Source of the DNA: Fulvivirga sp. M361
GTDB lineage: Bacteria; Bacteroidota; Bacteroidia; Cytophagales; Cyclobacteriaceae
DNA: 64,000 nt
Reading direction: 5' to 3'
Assembly (NCBI RefSeq): GCF_007097395.1
Contig: NZ_VKDC01000029.1
Coordinates: forward strand, 1-64,000
Below, piece by piece: positions 9,379-17,550 of this stretch. A model generated the notes under the pieces. It did no database searches, was not told where the DNA came from, and saw only the letters and a list, made by a program, of their open reading frames with translations. Each line of letters starts with the position of its first letter. Position 1 is the stretch's first letter. Both the position numbers and the translations under genes were made by a program.

Positions 9379-9482
9379 TTGGTAAAAACTGAGAACATCC
9401 ACTCGAACTAATTTAGGAGAGTACTCTACTAACCATACCTCTGGCAGACATTGATGTCACTACCTAACGTGAATCATAAAAC

Positions 9483-9908
9483 CTACTTCCTCCCCTCCAA
9501 AACCTTCTCCAGCATAGCCACCTTCTCGCGCTCACTTTTCAGCAGGGCTTCATACAGCTTCTCATTTTTTTCCATGGCCTCTACCCATTTATCGATGGGG
9601 TTGAAGGTGCATTGATAGTATGAGCCATTTGGACCTTTATTGTTTGACCCTTCGTGATTGTGTTGAATATTGTAAACTACAGAATCCTCATCAAAACCCT
9701 TTATAGCTTCAGGATTTACTCCAAGAACGTCAGCAACCTTTTCGATAGTTTCGTCTTCAACCTCTTCGTTGCCCTCAATATTGGAAACGGTTTGTTGGGT
9801 TACACCTAGTTTTTCTGCCACAGTATCCTGCTTTACGCCCAGGATCTCACGAACGCGGCGGATGTTTCTGCCCAGGTGTTTTGGTCGGGGTGTTGTAGTA
9901 CTTTCCAT
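9483..9908 (-). CDS. XRE-family transcriptional regulator
   Basis: 141 residues. The HTH covers residues 12-68 (VREILGVKQDTVAEKLGVTQ, then QTVSNIEGNEEV). A mid-region rich in Asn and Gly follows, then a short coiled coil (about 108-141) probably used for oligomerisation. This architecture is frequent in Bacteroidota. It is divergent from the gene at 10083, and the 174-bp gap holds candidate operators (9951-9995), so autoregulation is likely. Nothing identifies its targets. Confidence 0.75.
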   Translation of the reverse strand: MESTTTPRPKHLGRNIRRVREILGVKQDTVAEKLGVTQQTVSNIEGNEEVEDETIEKVADVLGVNPEAIKGFDEDSVVYNIQHNHEGSNNKGPNGSYYQCTFNPIDKWVEAMEKNEKLYEALLKSEREKVAMLEKVLEGRK

Positions 9909-9950
9909 AGACTTAAAGTTATTAAGATTTTACACATTCCGCTCATCTCG

Positions 9951-9995
9951 TTTGTAAAATACAAAGGGCATTAGTAAAGTACAAACGGCCTTTGT
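9951..9995. promoter_or_regulatory. Candidate operators between divergent genes
   Basis: Two palindromes, TTTGTAAAATACAAA (9951-9965) and ACAAACGGCCTTTGT (9981-9995). They share TACAAA(G/C)GGC at 9960-9969 and 9980-9989, spaced 20 bp, about two helical turns. The position next to an XRE gene suggests its own operator. Confidence 0.4.
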
Positions 9996-10082
9996 GCCAT
10001 ACCATAGCCTTTTTGTGGTACTTCGGCCTTATGCAGCAGCAGTGCAATGCTACTGCCCGAATGATAACTCACTGAACATAGG

Positions 10083-10676
10083 ATGAACTCACCGAAACTA
10101 TACCACCAACTTACCAACGCCCTGCGCCAGGGCAACACCGGAAGCATTTTTAACTGGCTGCCGGAAGTACCGGATGAAAATGTGCGTGCTGCCCTGCACA
10201 CGGTCATTTCCACAGACCATGAAACGTACCTTATCATCAAAAAGCTGCTGCAAACCCAATACCCGCCGCGCCTGGCGCTTCGTCACTTTTTTGACCGGCA
10301 GGGAGAAGCCCATCCAGGCCGGTTCTTCTGTTTTTCCGCACAGGGCTGCGCTCCAACCTCCGTAGCAAATGCATGTAAAACCGCGGTGGAAGCGGCCATA
10401 ATGGCCCGGCTTTATGCAGCCGTCACTTACCTGTGCAGCTATGCCTTAGATCAGGGGGCGGAGTTTATCCAGGTAGGGCTGTCGTCCGTAGAGGGTGAGG
10501 TTATGCTTACCATAGATGCTGATGTGTCTTTCTTTAGCTGTATGGAGGAGGCTGAAGATGTGGCTTTGTGTATGGCCCAAAATCACATCCGCCGGATCAA
10601 TGGGGTGCTGTCGGTGGAAGGTATGGGGGTAAATGCGAGGCTTTCCAGGCTTACGCTGTCTGTGGATGTGCAGTGA
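10083..10676 (+). CDS. Hypothetical protein, possible degenerate GHKL-like domain
   Basis: 197 residues, unrecognised. The second half (QGAEFIQVGLSSVEGEVMLT, then INGVLSVEGMGVNARLSRLT) has the rhythm of a histidine-kinase ATPase domain, but no clear N-box or G-box is retained. It has no signal peptide or membrane helix. Base composition looks more GC-rich than the neighbouring accessory genes. It is divergent from the XRE gene and could be its partner. The start ATG 10083 is the only sensible one. Confidence 0.5.
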   Translation: MNSPKLYHQLTNALRQGNTGSIFNWLPEVPDENVRAALHTVISTDHETYLIIKKLLQTQYPPRLALRHFFDRQGEAHPGRFFCFSAQGCAPTSVANACKTAVEAAIMARLYAAVTYLCSYALDQGAEFIQVGLSSVEGEVMLTIDADVSFFSCMEEAEDVALCMAQNHIRRINGVLSVEGMGVNARLSRLTLSVDVQ

Positions 10677-11099
10677 CAGGGATGATGGATTTTGCTCTAG
10701 AAGAGTTGCAGAGGTCAGACTTCAAACTATTTTTAAGTTTGAGTAGTAGCTTTTTCTAAGGAAATAACACGCATAAGCTCCATTTAACCTTGGGTTCTTT
10801 GTCTTTTATGCATTTGAAAAATTATTCGTAACTATCGAAGCATCAGCTTTAGGTTATTATGATCTCATAGGTAGGTATACAATTCATCTACACGCATGTT
10901 TTCTCCTGTTACATTTTTCACGCTCTTCAAACTTCTCTCTACTATTGCCATTTAACATTGGCAAACAGATACGGTCAAAAGCTCATTAAAAAAAGAGTTG
11001 TTAGCCCAGACAATTAGGACCCAAACAATGGAAAGAATGCTATTTGTGATCAGGGTAGATAAAAAGCTTTTCATCGGAAATCCATAACCGCAATAATCT
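10677..11099. other. Non-coding stretch of 423 bp
   Basis: Only very short frames are present. No RNA gene, repeat or clear terminator was recognised. Confidence 0.3.
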
Positions 11100-11624
11100 A
11101 TGAATAAAAAGAGGCAAAAAGTACAGGAGATCGTACTTAGAATTTTCAGAGAAGTTTACGCATTCAGTCAAACAGATGAGGAGATATTGAAGACAGATCC
11201 AAATGGCTATGAAATAGATCCGGAAATGTTTTATGAACACCTGAAGAACGAGTTTAAGTTGGAACTGGATTATGAGAATAATCCTTACTTTGGCGGGCTA
11301 GGAGGAAAAATATCAAAGACAGTAAGCTTCATCACTAAGCATTGGGCTGAAGAAACCGATAAGATGGATTCTGCAGATGGCTGTTTCTTTGAGTTTTTGG
11401 ATAATTACTACTCGAACCATAAAAGCATCACACGTAAAAATGTAGCAATGCATTTTAATGTGTTTTCCATGATGGCAGGCCGAAAGTGCGTCAGGGAAGT
11501 GAAAGAAAAGTTTAAACTCGCTCAAAAAAATGATGATTGGGAGAATATTCTGAAGGTAGCTGAGCGATGTGAAGACCCATTTGATTTGGAAAAACTGAAA
11601 AAGATGGCCTCGGTTATGGACTGA
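11100..11624 (+). CDS. Hypothetical protein, intact copy of a partly duplicated gene
   Basis: 174 residues, rich in Lys and Glu, predicted cytoplasmic, with no family recognised. The C-terminal half has paired Cys and aromatic residues (DGCFFEFLDNYYS, GRKCVREVKEKF, ERCEDPFDLEKL). Positions 11276-11635 recur nearly identically at 15519-15878, covering the last 116 codons. A REP element begins about 16 bp after the shared segment in both places. The start at 11100 follows a gap with no SD-like site. Confidence 0.6.
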   Translation: MNKKRQKVQEIVLRIFREVYAFSQTDEEILKTDPNGYEIDPEMFYEHLKNEFKLELDYENNPYFGGLGGKISKTVSFITKHWAEETDKMDSADGCFFEFLDNYYSNHKSITRKNVAMHFNVFSMMAGRKCVREVKEKFKLAQKNDDWENILKVAERCEDPFDLEKLKKMASVMD

Positions 11625-11635
11625 ATGTGTTAATC
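11276..11635 (+). repeat. 360-bp duplication, copy 1
   Basis: Matches 15519-15878 at a constant offset of 4243 with only a few substitutions (for example GTAAGCTTC against ATAAGTTTC). It covers the 3' two-thirds of the hypothetical gene and 11 bases beyond its stop. Confidence 0.85.
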
Positions 11636-11650
11636 ACCCTGGTTTTGAAA

Positions 11651-11837
11651 CACCCTGGTCTTAGGCTTAGCGCAGCGATCCTAAGACCCTAAAAAACCAA
11701 GAGCGTCCGCTCAGACTACTTTAGAAAAACATCCTTTATTATCTACAACGTCTACCTACAGAAAGGATATTACCAAGTACAAATCAGAAGTCATACCTAT
11801 TAAACTAAACAACAAAAACGATTTCTGACTTACCCCC
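11651..11837 (-). mobile_element. Remnant of a third REP-transposase element
   Basis: REP palindrome at 11653-11689 and GAGCGTCCGCTC at 11701-11712, then sequence collinear with element 1 at offset 3070 (AAACTAAACAACAAAAACG). Homology stops at about 11837, inside the last dozen transposase codons. The rest of the element is gone. Confidence 0.75.
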
Positions 11838-12075
11838 GTCGGCTCTTTTTTGCAAAGAGGGTCAAACGTTAATTCTACCCCTAAATAGTCAGCATGTTTA
11901 ATGCGGGTTTTAGAGTTCAGATGTTTAATTTCAAAGAACATCACTTTCTTGTCTCAGGGATGGTTTTGTATGATTTATGAGGAGTTAGTCGATTGGAGTC
12001 CATAGCAAGGAGAAATGAACAGACAAATTTGTACGTTTATCGAATTATTGTTAGCGAAAGAATAAAATAGGTACA
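11838..12075. other. Gap between element remnant and WG-repeat gene
   Basis: No supported gene; a 62-codon minus-strand frame overlapping the remnant has no family features. The promoter for the WG-repeat gene is presumably here. Confidence 0.3.
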
Positions 12076-13569
12076 ATGAGAATATTATTATTTTTCTTAA
12101 CTCTTATTTCAAGTTCAACTTTATTTGGACAAAGGACTTTAGTTCCCTACAGAATAGGTGATAAATGGGGTTTAGCCAATTTCTATGAAGAATTGGTAAT
12201 TGAACCAAAATATGAAGAAGTGGGCCTTTTCTCTGATCAGGTTTCTCCTACCAAAACGGATAAATCATTAGCAAGAGTAAAGTGGAACGGGTTGTATGGG
12301 TATGTGAATGAATCTGGTATTGAGGTTATTGAACCTCAATATGAAAAAGCATCTGGTTTTAATCAAGGGTATGCGTTGGTTGAAAAAGATGGGAAAAGCT
12401 TTGTGATTAATGTTCATAATGAAATTGCTAATGATTCTCTTTATAAGGCCGTAGAATTATTACCCAACTATTCAGTACTGATGCCCCTGAATGTATTACC
12501 ACCTGTTGAAATGAACAGTTGGAAAAAAATATACCATGATTTAGGCTGCGAGAAAGTCCTCCCGATAAAAGGGAATACCATGGGTTTTCTTATAAAAAAG
12601 AATGAAAGGTGGGGGGTAGTACAATACGGTGAATTATGGATTCCAATGGAATACGATTCAATTCATCCGTACGCAGATAAAAGTTATGTTTTATACCGTA
12701 ATGGCAAAGAAGGCCTTTGTGTCAGATTTCGGGGAGGAGTACCTCCAACGATTACAGCTACTGAATACGATGAGATAAAAATCGTAAAAAGACATGGCTA
12801 TTCCGATCAACTCTATTGGTACAGGAAAGATGATTATTGGGGTTTTATAAACAGTAGATATAAATTTATTGAGCCTAAATACAGGTCGTTGAACCTGAGC
12901 AAAGAAAGAAACTTTCTATATGAGGTGACCACAAAAGATGGGGATTTCGGGTATTATTTAATGAGCCTGGATAAAGAGTATTTTGCAGATAAACAAAAAC
13001 CTAAAACAGATGAATTAAGACCTTACTTTAGTGGAGCAGAAATTTATGCAGATAAATATGTCCAACAGATATTACCAGGTGTTGATGTTAGCCAATTAGT
13101 AGAAGACATGGAAGGTTGTATTCGCTCGGCCATGAATTCATCAGCTGAAAATAAAAAAGAACTCTATACTAATTTTTGTTTGGGACAAGACGTGGATATT
13201 TCCAAAATGGATAGGAATCAATTGTCTAAACTTTCAAAGAAATATCATGCAGACGATATTGTAGTGGAAAAAGCAATTAACGTATCTCCAAAATTAATTT
13301 CAGTTTGTCAGCATTTAGATACAACGTTTACGGATTTAATTGAAAAATATCCGGATTATCCTTTGTCTCAAATTGTTAAAACTTTTAAAGCTGATATAAT
13401 CAATGAAACCAGCCCTGCTTTGATCAATTCAGCCATGTCGCATGTGTTTGACGATTGTGATTTTGATACAGGATTTTATCAGAAAGTAGTATTACTTTAT
13501 AAATTTTACGGGTTAGTATATTTTCACCTTGTTGATAAAGGGATGATTGAGAGTCCTTTGAAAAAATAA
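12076..13569 (+). CDS. Secreted WG-repeat protein
   Basis: 497 residues with a Sec signal peptide (MRILLFFLTLISSSTLFG, cleavage near residue 18). Several WG repeats follow in residues 25-300: KWGLANFYEELVIEPKYEEV, LYGYVNESGIEVIEPQYEKA, RWGVVQYGELWIPMEYDSI and YWGFINSRYKFIEPKYRSL. The C-terminal 180 residues are unrelated to the repeats and unassigned. WG-repeat proteins are common surface or periplasmic proteins in Bacteroidota without a settled role. It lies between the two copies of the 360-bp duplication. Confidence 0.75.
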   Translation: MRILLFFLTLISSSTLFGQRTLVPYRIGDKWGLANFYEELVIEPKYEEVGLFSDQVSPTKTDKSLARVKWNGLYGYVNESGIEVIEPQYEKASGFNQGYALVEKDGKSFVINVHNEIANDSLYKAVELLPNYSVLMPLNVLPPVEMNSWKKIYHDLGCEKVLPIKGNTMGFLIKKNERWGVVQYGELWIPMEYDSIHPYADKSYVLYRNGKEGLCVRFRGGVPPTITATEYDEIKIVKRHGYSDQLYWYRKDDYWGFINSRYKFIEPKYRSLNLSKERNFLYEVTTKDGDFGYYLMSLDKEYFADKQKPKTDELRPYFSGAEIYADKYVQQILPGVDVSQLVEDMEGCIRSAMNSSAENKKELYTNFCLGQDVDISKMDRNQLSKLSKKYHADDIVVEKAINVSPKLISVCQHLDTTFTDLIEKYPDYPLSQIVKTFKADIINETSPALINSAMSHVFDDCDFDTGFYQKVVLLYKFYGLVYFHLVDKGMIESPLKK

Positions 13570-13618
13570 CTACTAGTAACTTTTGTACCTAAGAGGATTA
13601 GCTTATGTGATGGAACAA

Positions 13619-13921
13619 TTAAGCTTTATTCTTAAGTTTTTTAGGATCTTGACGAGAATCAAACAAGGTAACTATTTCTATTTCAGTTGATTTAACCCTG
13701 TAAAATAAACTGTTTTGCTCTGTAATAACACATTTGTACAATCCTTTTATCTCAATAGATTCAGGGCAACTTTTAGGATAATCCGATATTCGGGATAGAC
13801 TCTGGTCTAGTTTCTTGATAAAGTCATTTTTGATCTTTTCAGACCAGTGTGTTTCCAGGCATTCTAATAGATTGGACAGTTTGGATTTTGCTGTAGGTGA
13901 TAATACTACCTTTTTACCCAT
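13619..13921 (-). CDS. RelE/ParE-family toxin
   Basis: 100 residues of the plasmid-stabilisation toxin fold: an N-terminal helical hairpin (LSPTAKSKLSNLLECLETHW), then strands with KGLYKCVITEQNSLFYRVKS and IEIVTLFDSRQDPKKL, the typical C-terminal FDxRxxP pattern. ParE relatives poison gyrase and RelE relatives cleave mRNA; the sequence does not say which. It is the downstream gene of a two-gene operon, sharing one base (TAATG) with the antitoxin stop. Confidence 0.8.
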   Translation of the reverse strand: MGKKVVLSPTAKSKLSNLLECLETHWSEKIKNDFIKKLDQSLSRISDYPKSCPESIEIKGLYKCVITEQNSLFYRVKSTEIEIVTLFDSRQDPKKLKNKA

Positions 13922-14178
13922 TACCGATGTTTTGACATGAACTCTTCATAATCAAACTTTTCTCCTCGATCCAACTCTGACATACCCTGACGGATTTCAC
14001 TCTTTTGGTCTTCAGTAAGATCATTCCAAAAATCACGTTCATTAGCTTTTACAAACTGTTTCAGTTTTTCCACTAAGCCTATGTCTTTGATCTGGGTTAT
14101 GTATTCGATTAAGGAGTATTTTTCTGCCTGAATATCCATAGGAATAGGATTTATTTTTGGTAAAGATAAGGGTTTCAT
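13921..14178 (-). CDS. Antitoxin of the RelE/ParE pair
   Basis: 85 residues. The C-terminal part (DLTEDQKSEIRQGMSELDRG, then FDYEEFMSKHR) is the segment often seen in antitoxins paired with RelE/ParE toxins and would wrap the toxin. The N-terminal 60 residues are unassigned and may bind DNA. First gene of the operon, overlapping the toxin by one base. Confidence 0.75.
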   Translation of the reverse strand: MKPLSLPKINPIPMDIQAEKYSLIEYITQIKDIGLVEKLKQFVKANERDFWNDLTEDQKSEIRQGMSELDRGEKFDYEEFMSKHR

Positions 14179-14310
14179 CTTTCTTTTGGTTTAATCCGTG
14201 TAATTCAAAGATAAAGGGCCTTCAATTAGTCAACCAGGATCGCCGGAAAACGATCGTGCATAGGCCAAAGACACTCATACATGGTCTTATATAGAACTGT
14301 TTAGCCTACA

Positions 14311-14347
14311 CCCTGGTCTTAGGTTTAGCGCAGCGATCCTAAGACCC
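14311..14347 (+). repeat. REP palindrome, left end of transposase element 2
   Basis: Same palindrome as 8583-8619; its 34-nt core is the exact reverse complement of the element's right end. Confidence 0.85.
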
Positions 14348-14462
14348 TAAAAAACCAAGAGCGTCCGCTCGGACTACTTTAGAAAAACGTCCTCTATTAT
14401 TTACAACATTTTCCTACAGAATGGACGTTACCACACACAAGTCAGAAGTTATACCGATCAAA

Positions 14463-15017
14463 CTAAACAACAAAAACGATTGCTAACTTACCCTCAACCT
14501 GTCTTTCGTAACTCATACAACTACTCCATTCCCAGGCTACAGGATCATCTACAAAGCCAGCTTCCATTGGGTTGTTATGGATATAATCCAGCCGTTGGTC
14601 CATCATTTTGTTCGTAGACAGTTCCACAGGGTGATTATGCTGCTGCCATAATTGAAAGTCCAGGTTACGTTTGTTCTTTTTGCTGGCTCTTTCAAACATC
14701 CATAATAATCACTTTCGCCTGCTTTCCCTGGGATTTGTTTCGATACATTGCCTCAGTTGCCTGGAAGTAAAGCCTTTAAAATCACGAATGATGGATGATC
14801 GCTCCCTGCCTTCTGCTGCACTTACCATTAAATGGACATGACTGGTCATGATACACCACGCATGGATCATTAATCCTTTATGCCGCTGACAGTAATTCAG
14901 GCTATCCACCAGAATCTCCCTGTATTCATTACGTATGAATAAATCGATCCAGTTAACTACTGTGAAGGTGACGAAATAATATCCTTGTTGATCGTTGATG
15001 GTGTATTTTCTTCCCAT
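14463..15017 (-). pseudogene. REP-associated transposase with internal stop codon
   Basis: Same 184-codon length and frame as the intact copy at 8735-9289, offset 5728. Codon 103, TGG (Trp) in the intact copy, is TGA here (14709-14711), splitting the frame into a 102-residue N-terminal part and a 78-residue part starting at an internal ATG. The HVH motif is in the first part and the YIHNNP block in the second, so neither is likely active. No frameshift is present, so the loss looks recent. Confidence 0.9.
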
Positions 15018-15048
15018 CTGTTGAAATTTGTTTTCAGAGAGGTAAACC

Positions 15049-15106
15049 GAGCGGACGCTCTATCCGATTATAGGTCTTAGGATCGCTGCGCTAAACCTAA
15101 GACCAG
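15049..15106 (-). repeat. REP palindrome, right end of transposase element 2
   Basis: GAGCGGACGCTC followed by the inverted REP with GGTCTTAGG and CCTAAGACC arms, ending CCTAAGACCAG. The element spans 14311-15106, 796 bp, the same length as element 1. Confidence 0.8.
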
Positions 15107-15518
15107 GTTCGTGTCAGGCTAAGTCTGGCCGTTAAATAAAACTAACGCATGGACTATTTATATACGCGATGTCTTAAAGGTAAAAAGCAAACGGGATCGA
15201 TATACTGTGTGGTATAAAACCAATTGGCACAATAATTTCCCGTGTTAGATGTGCTACATTCTTTAGCTGGAGTGCCCCCCTGTACCTTTTAACATGCGGG
15301 TGTAAAGAGTATCTTGACAGATTGGATTCTATCTTCTGTAGATGTTTTTGCTTTTAAATAAGAACTGAATGCCAGAATTATAGCGCATGTAAGCGCTATA
15401 AGTGTCGGGATGTTTTTTGTTAGATTTTTCATACGTATTGTATTTGGGTGAATTGATTTTATTGGATCATTGTCAGCGCTCCATGCTCCAGACCATTATC
15501 AAGGTCAAGCCGATAGGT
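15107..15518. other. Gap before the truncated duplicate
   Basis: Contains a possible 47-codon gene (15289-15432, minus). It is unrelated to the sequence upstream of duplication copy 1, so the duplication boundary is sharp at 15519. Confidence 0.4.
15289..15432 (-). CDS. Possible small membrane or secreted peptide
   Basis: 47-codon frame from ATG 15432. A basic N-terminus (MKNLTKN) leads to a hydrophobic run (IPTLIALTCAIILAFSSYL), then a short polar tail ending in Cys. This looks like a signal peptide or a single membrane helix. No relative is recognised and it could be chance. Confidence 0.25.
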   Translation of the reverse strand: MKNLTKNIPTLIALTCAIILAFSSYLKAKTSTEDRIQSVKILFTPAC

Positions 15519-15867
15519 GAATAATCCTTACTTTGGCGGGCTAGGAGGAAAAATATCAAAGACAATAAGTTTCATCACTAAGCATTGGTCTGAAGAAACC
15601 GATGTGATGGATTCTGCAGATGGCTGTTTCTTTGAGTTTTTGGATAATTACTACTCGAACCATAAAAGCATCACACGTAAAAATGTAGCAATGCATTTTA
15701 ATGTGTTTTCCATGATGGCAGGCCGAAAGTGCGTCAGGGAAGTGAAAGAAAAGTTTAAACTCGCTCAAAAAAATGATGATTGGGAGAATATTCTGAAGGT
15801 AGCTGAGCGATGTGAAGACCCATTTGATTTGGAAAAACTGAAAAAGATGGCCTCGGTTATGGACTGA
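15519..15867 (+). pseudogene. Truncated copy of the 11100-11624 gene
   Basis: Encodes the last 116 residues of the 174-residue protein with a few substitutions. The first 58 codons and their promoter are missing. A GTG straddling the junction could act as a start, but nothing suggests expression. The frame is still fully open. Confidence 0.75.
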
Positions 15868-15878
15868 ATGTGTTAATC
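15519..15878 (+). repeat. 360-bp duplication, copy 2
   Basis: Near-identical to 11276-11635. It starts abruptly at GAATAATCC in unrelated upstream sequence and ends at GTTAATC. A solo REP follows after 11 bp. Confidence 0.85.
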
Positions 15879-15889
15879 TCTTGCCTCAC

Positions 15890-15926
15890 TCTGGTCTGAG
15901 GTTAAGCGCAGCGATCCTAAGACCAG
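15890..15926 (+). repeat. Solo diverged REP palindrome
   Basis: CTGGTCTGAGG, TTAAGCGCAGCGAT and CCTAAGACCAG; the left arm carries a mismatch to the right arm. No transposase is attached. Confidence 0.7.
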
Positions 15927-15978
15927 CCTCGTTATCCGTAGGTTCCGGTGTTTTCAAGGAAGACATCTAACATCCAGC

Positions 15979-17550
15979 TTAATCAAAGTAGTTCCAAAAC
16001 CCGTAAGGCAACCCCATTCGTACGTTATCATCTCCATGATCCATAGCGGCCTGTTTCATTTCCTTTCGCATGCTTTCCAGCAGGGCTTGATATTCAGGAA
16101 AGCCGACCAGGTCGAAGGTCTCCCAGGGGTCCTTTTTAATGTTGAAAAGTTGTGTCACCCGTGATCCTTTTTTGGATTCCATTTTTGTTTTAGCGTCGTA
16201 TGCATCGGCCCGTACGTATTCTATCAGCTTGTAATCTCCCTGACGAAAAGCACGCTGGAAATGTAAATAGGCATGGTAGGTATACGCTCTTGTTTCCTTT
16301 TCTTTTCCTGCAATAACCGGTAACAGGCTCTTGCCGGTCACTGACTCCGGTACCTCGATCTGGGCCAGGTCACAAAGGGTTGGGAAAATATCGTGGAGGT
16401 AACTCAGCGCATCAATTTTACGGCCTTTGTCCTTAATCGCTCCTCCTGAAAGGATAAATGGCACGTGAATGCCGTCTTCATCATAAACATTTTGTTTTCC
16501 TAACAACCCGTGATTTCCTACCGCCAGACCGCTATCGCCTGCCAGTATAATGAGGGTGTTTTCATATTGACCACTTTTTTTTAATGCCGATATTACCTTA
16601 CCGATCTGCGCATCCAGATGGGTAATAATGGCATAGTACGCCGCTAATTCTTTTTGTACGATCTGGGGGGTTCGGGGCCATTCTGCCAGTTTTTCATCAC
16701 GTAAATACAGATGACCATTATCAAAAGGATGTTGGGAGGCATAAGAAGGGGGCAGCAGCATTTTTTCCGGGGGATACCTCTCCACATACGCTTTTGGCGC
16801 TTGTCGCGGATCGTGCGGCGCATGAAATGCCAGATACATGAAAAATGGTTTTTTTGAGGTGTAACCCTCAATGTACTCACTGGCTTTTTCAGCAAATACT
16901 TCCGAAGTGTGCGGCCCGTCTTCTTCTGTTCCGAAAGGTCCTCTTTTGTACTGGTGGGTCATGGGCTTCTCCACGAGTTTGCCCTGTGTGTCGTACCCTA
17001 AAAGGTAGGCCTGGTCATTATGGAGGTCCTTTCCTTTACTGTAATCCCATAAGGGCATTCTGAAATGGTCTTCCAGGTACAGGCCAAGTCCCATAACACG
17101 CTCAACGGTATCAAATGATCGTACCAGTGAATGTCTGTCCTGGTCCCACTTTCCTACCATATGCGTATTATAGCCTGCCTTTTTGAATGCCTCTCCCATG
17201 GTGGTGTGGTCAGTCGGGATATTCTTCCCTATTCCGTCCAGTTGAAAAAGGTCCCTGCCAGTCAGCAGCATGGCTCTGCTCGGCGTACAGGTTGCTCCGG
17301 TGAAGGCTCCCATTAAGTACGTGTTGGAGAAGGAAATACCATTTTCCACCAGCCTGTCCATATGAGGTGTTTTTACCTGCTGTTTCCCCAGGGCATGAAT
17401 GCCGGTATAACGATGATCGTCAGTGTAGATCACCAGGATGTTGGGCTTATTTTTTTGTGCTACTGCCCTTACCACTGAAACAGTGCTTAAGGCTATGAAC
17501 AGGTATAAGGCAGGGCTGCGCACATTTCTATTTTTTATTGGATTGAACAA
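15979..17550 (-). CDS. S1-family sulfatase, Cys-type
   Basis: 523 residues. The signature CTPSR (88-92) supplies the Cys that is converted to formylglycine, and NILVIYTDDHR at 37-47 provides metal-binding Asp residues. GKWDQDRH and GDSGLAVGNHGLLGKQNVYD are further active-site blocks. A signal peptide precedes residue 32, so the enzyme is exported, probably to the periplasm. Hydrolysis of sulfate esters on polysaccharide is expected. The start overlaps the GH28-like gene's stop by 23 nt; a GTG at 17523 is an alternative start. The context suggests action on sulfated or pectin-like glycans. A maturase candidate is at 28974-30014. Confidence 0.85.
   Translation of the reverse strand: MFNPIKNRNVRSPALYLFIALSTVSVVRAVAQKNKPNILVIYTDDHRYTGIHALGKQQVKTPHMDRLVENGISFSNTYLMGAFTGATCTPSRAMLLTGRDLFQLDGIGKNIPTDHTTMGEAFKKAGYNTHMVGKWDQDRHSLVRSFDTVERVMGLGLYLEDHFRMPLWDYSKGKDLHNDQAYLLGYDTQGKLVEKPMTHQYKRGPFGTEEDGPHTSEVFAEKASEYIEGYTSKKPFFMYLAFHAPHDPRQAPKAYVERYPPEKMLLPPSYASQHPFDNGHLYLRDEKLAEWPRTPQIVQKELAAYYAIITHLDAQIGKVISALKKSGQYENTLIILAGDSGLAVGNHGLLGKQNVYDEDGIHVPFILSGGAIKDKGRKIDALSYLHDIFPTLCDLAQIEVPESVTGKSLLPVIAGKEKETRAYTYHAYLHFQRAFRQGDYKLIEYVRADAYDAKTKMESKKGSRVTQLFNIKKDPWETFDLVGFPEYQALLESMRKEMKQAAMDHGDDNVRMGLPYGFWNYFD

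Noticed and set aside
11756-11944. 62-codon minus-strand frame
   Set aside because: It spans the edge of the transposase remnant and unrelated sequence and is not in the transposase frame.
15517-15867. Functional 116-residue gene from the GTG at 15517
   Set aside because: The GTG is created by the duplication junction and the N-terminal third is missing, so it is listed as a pseudogene.
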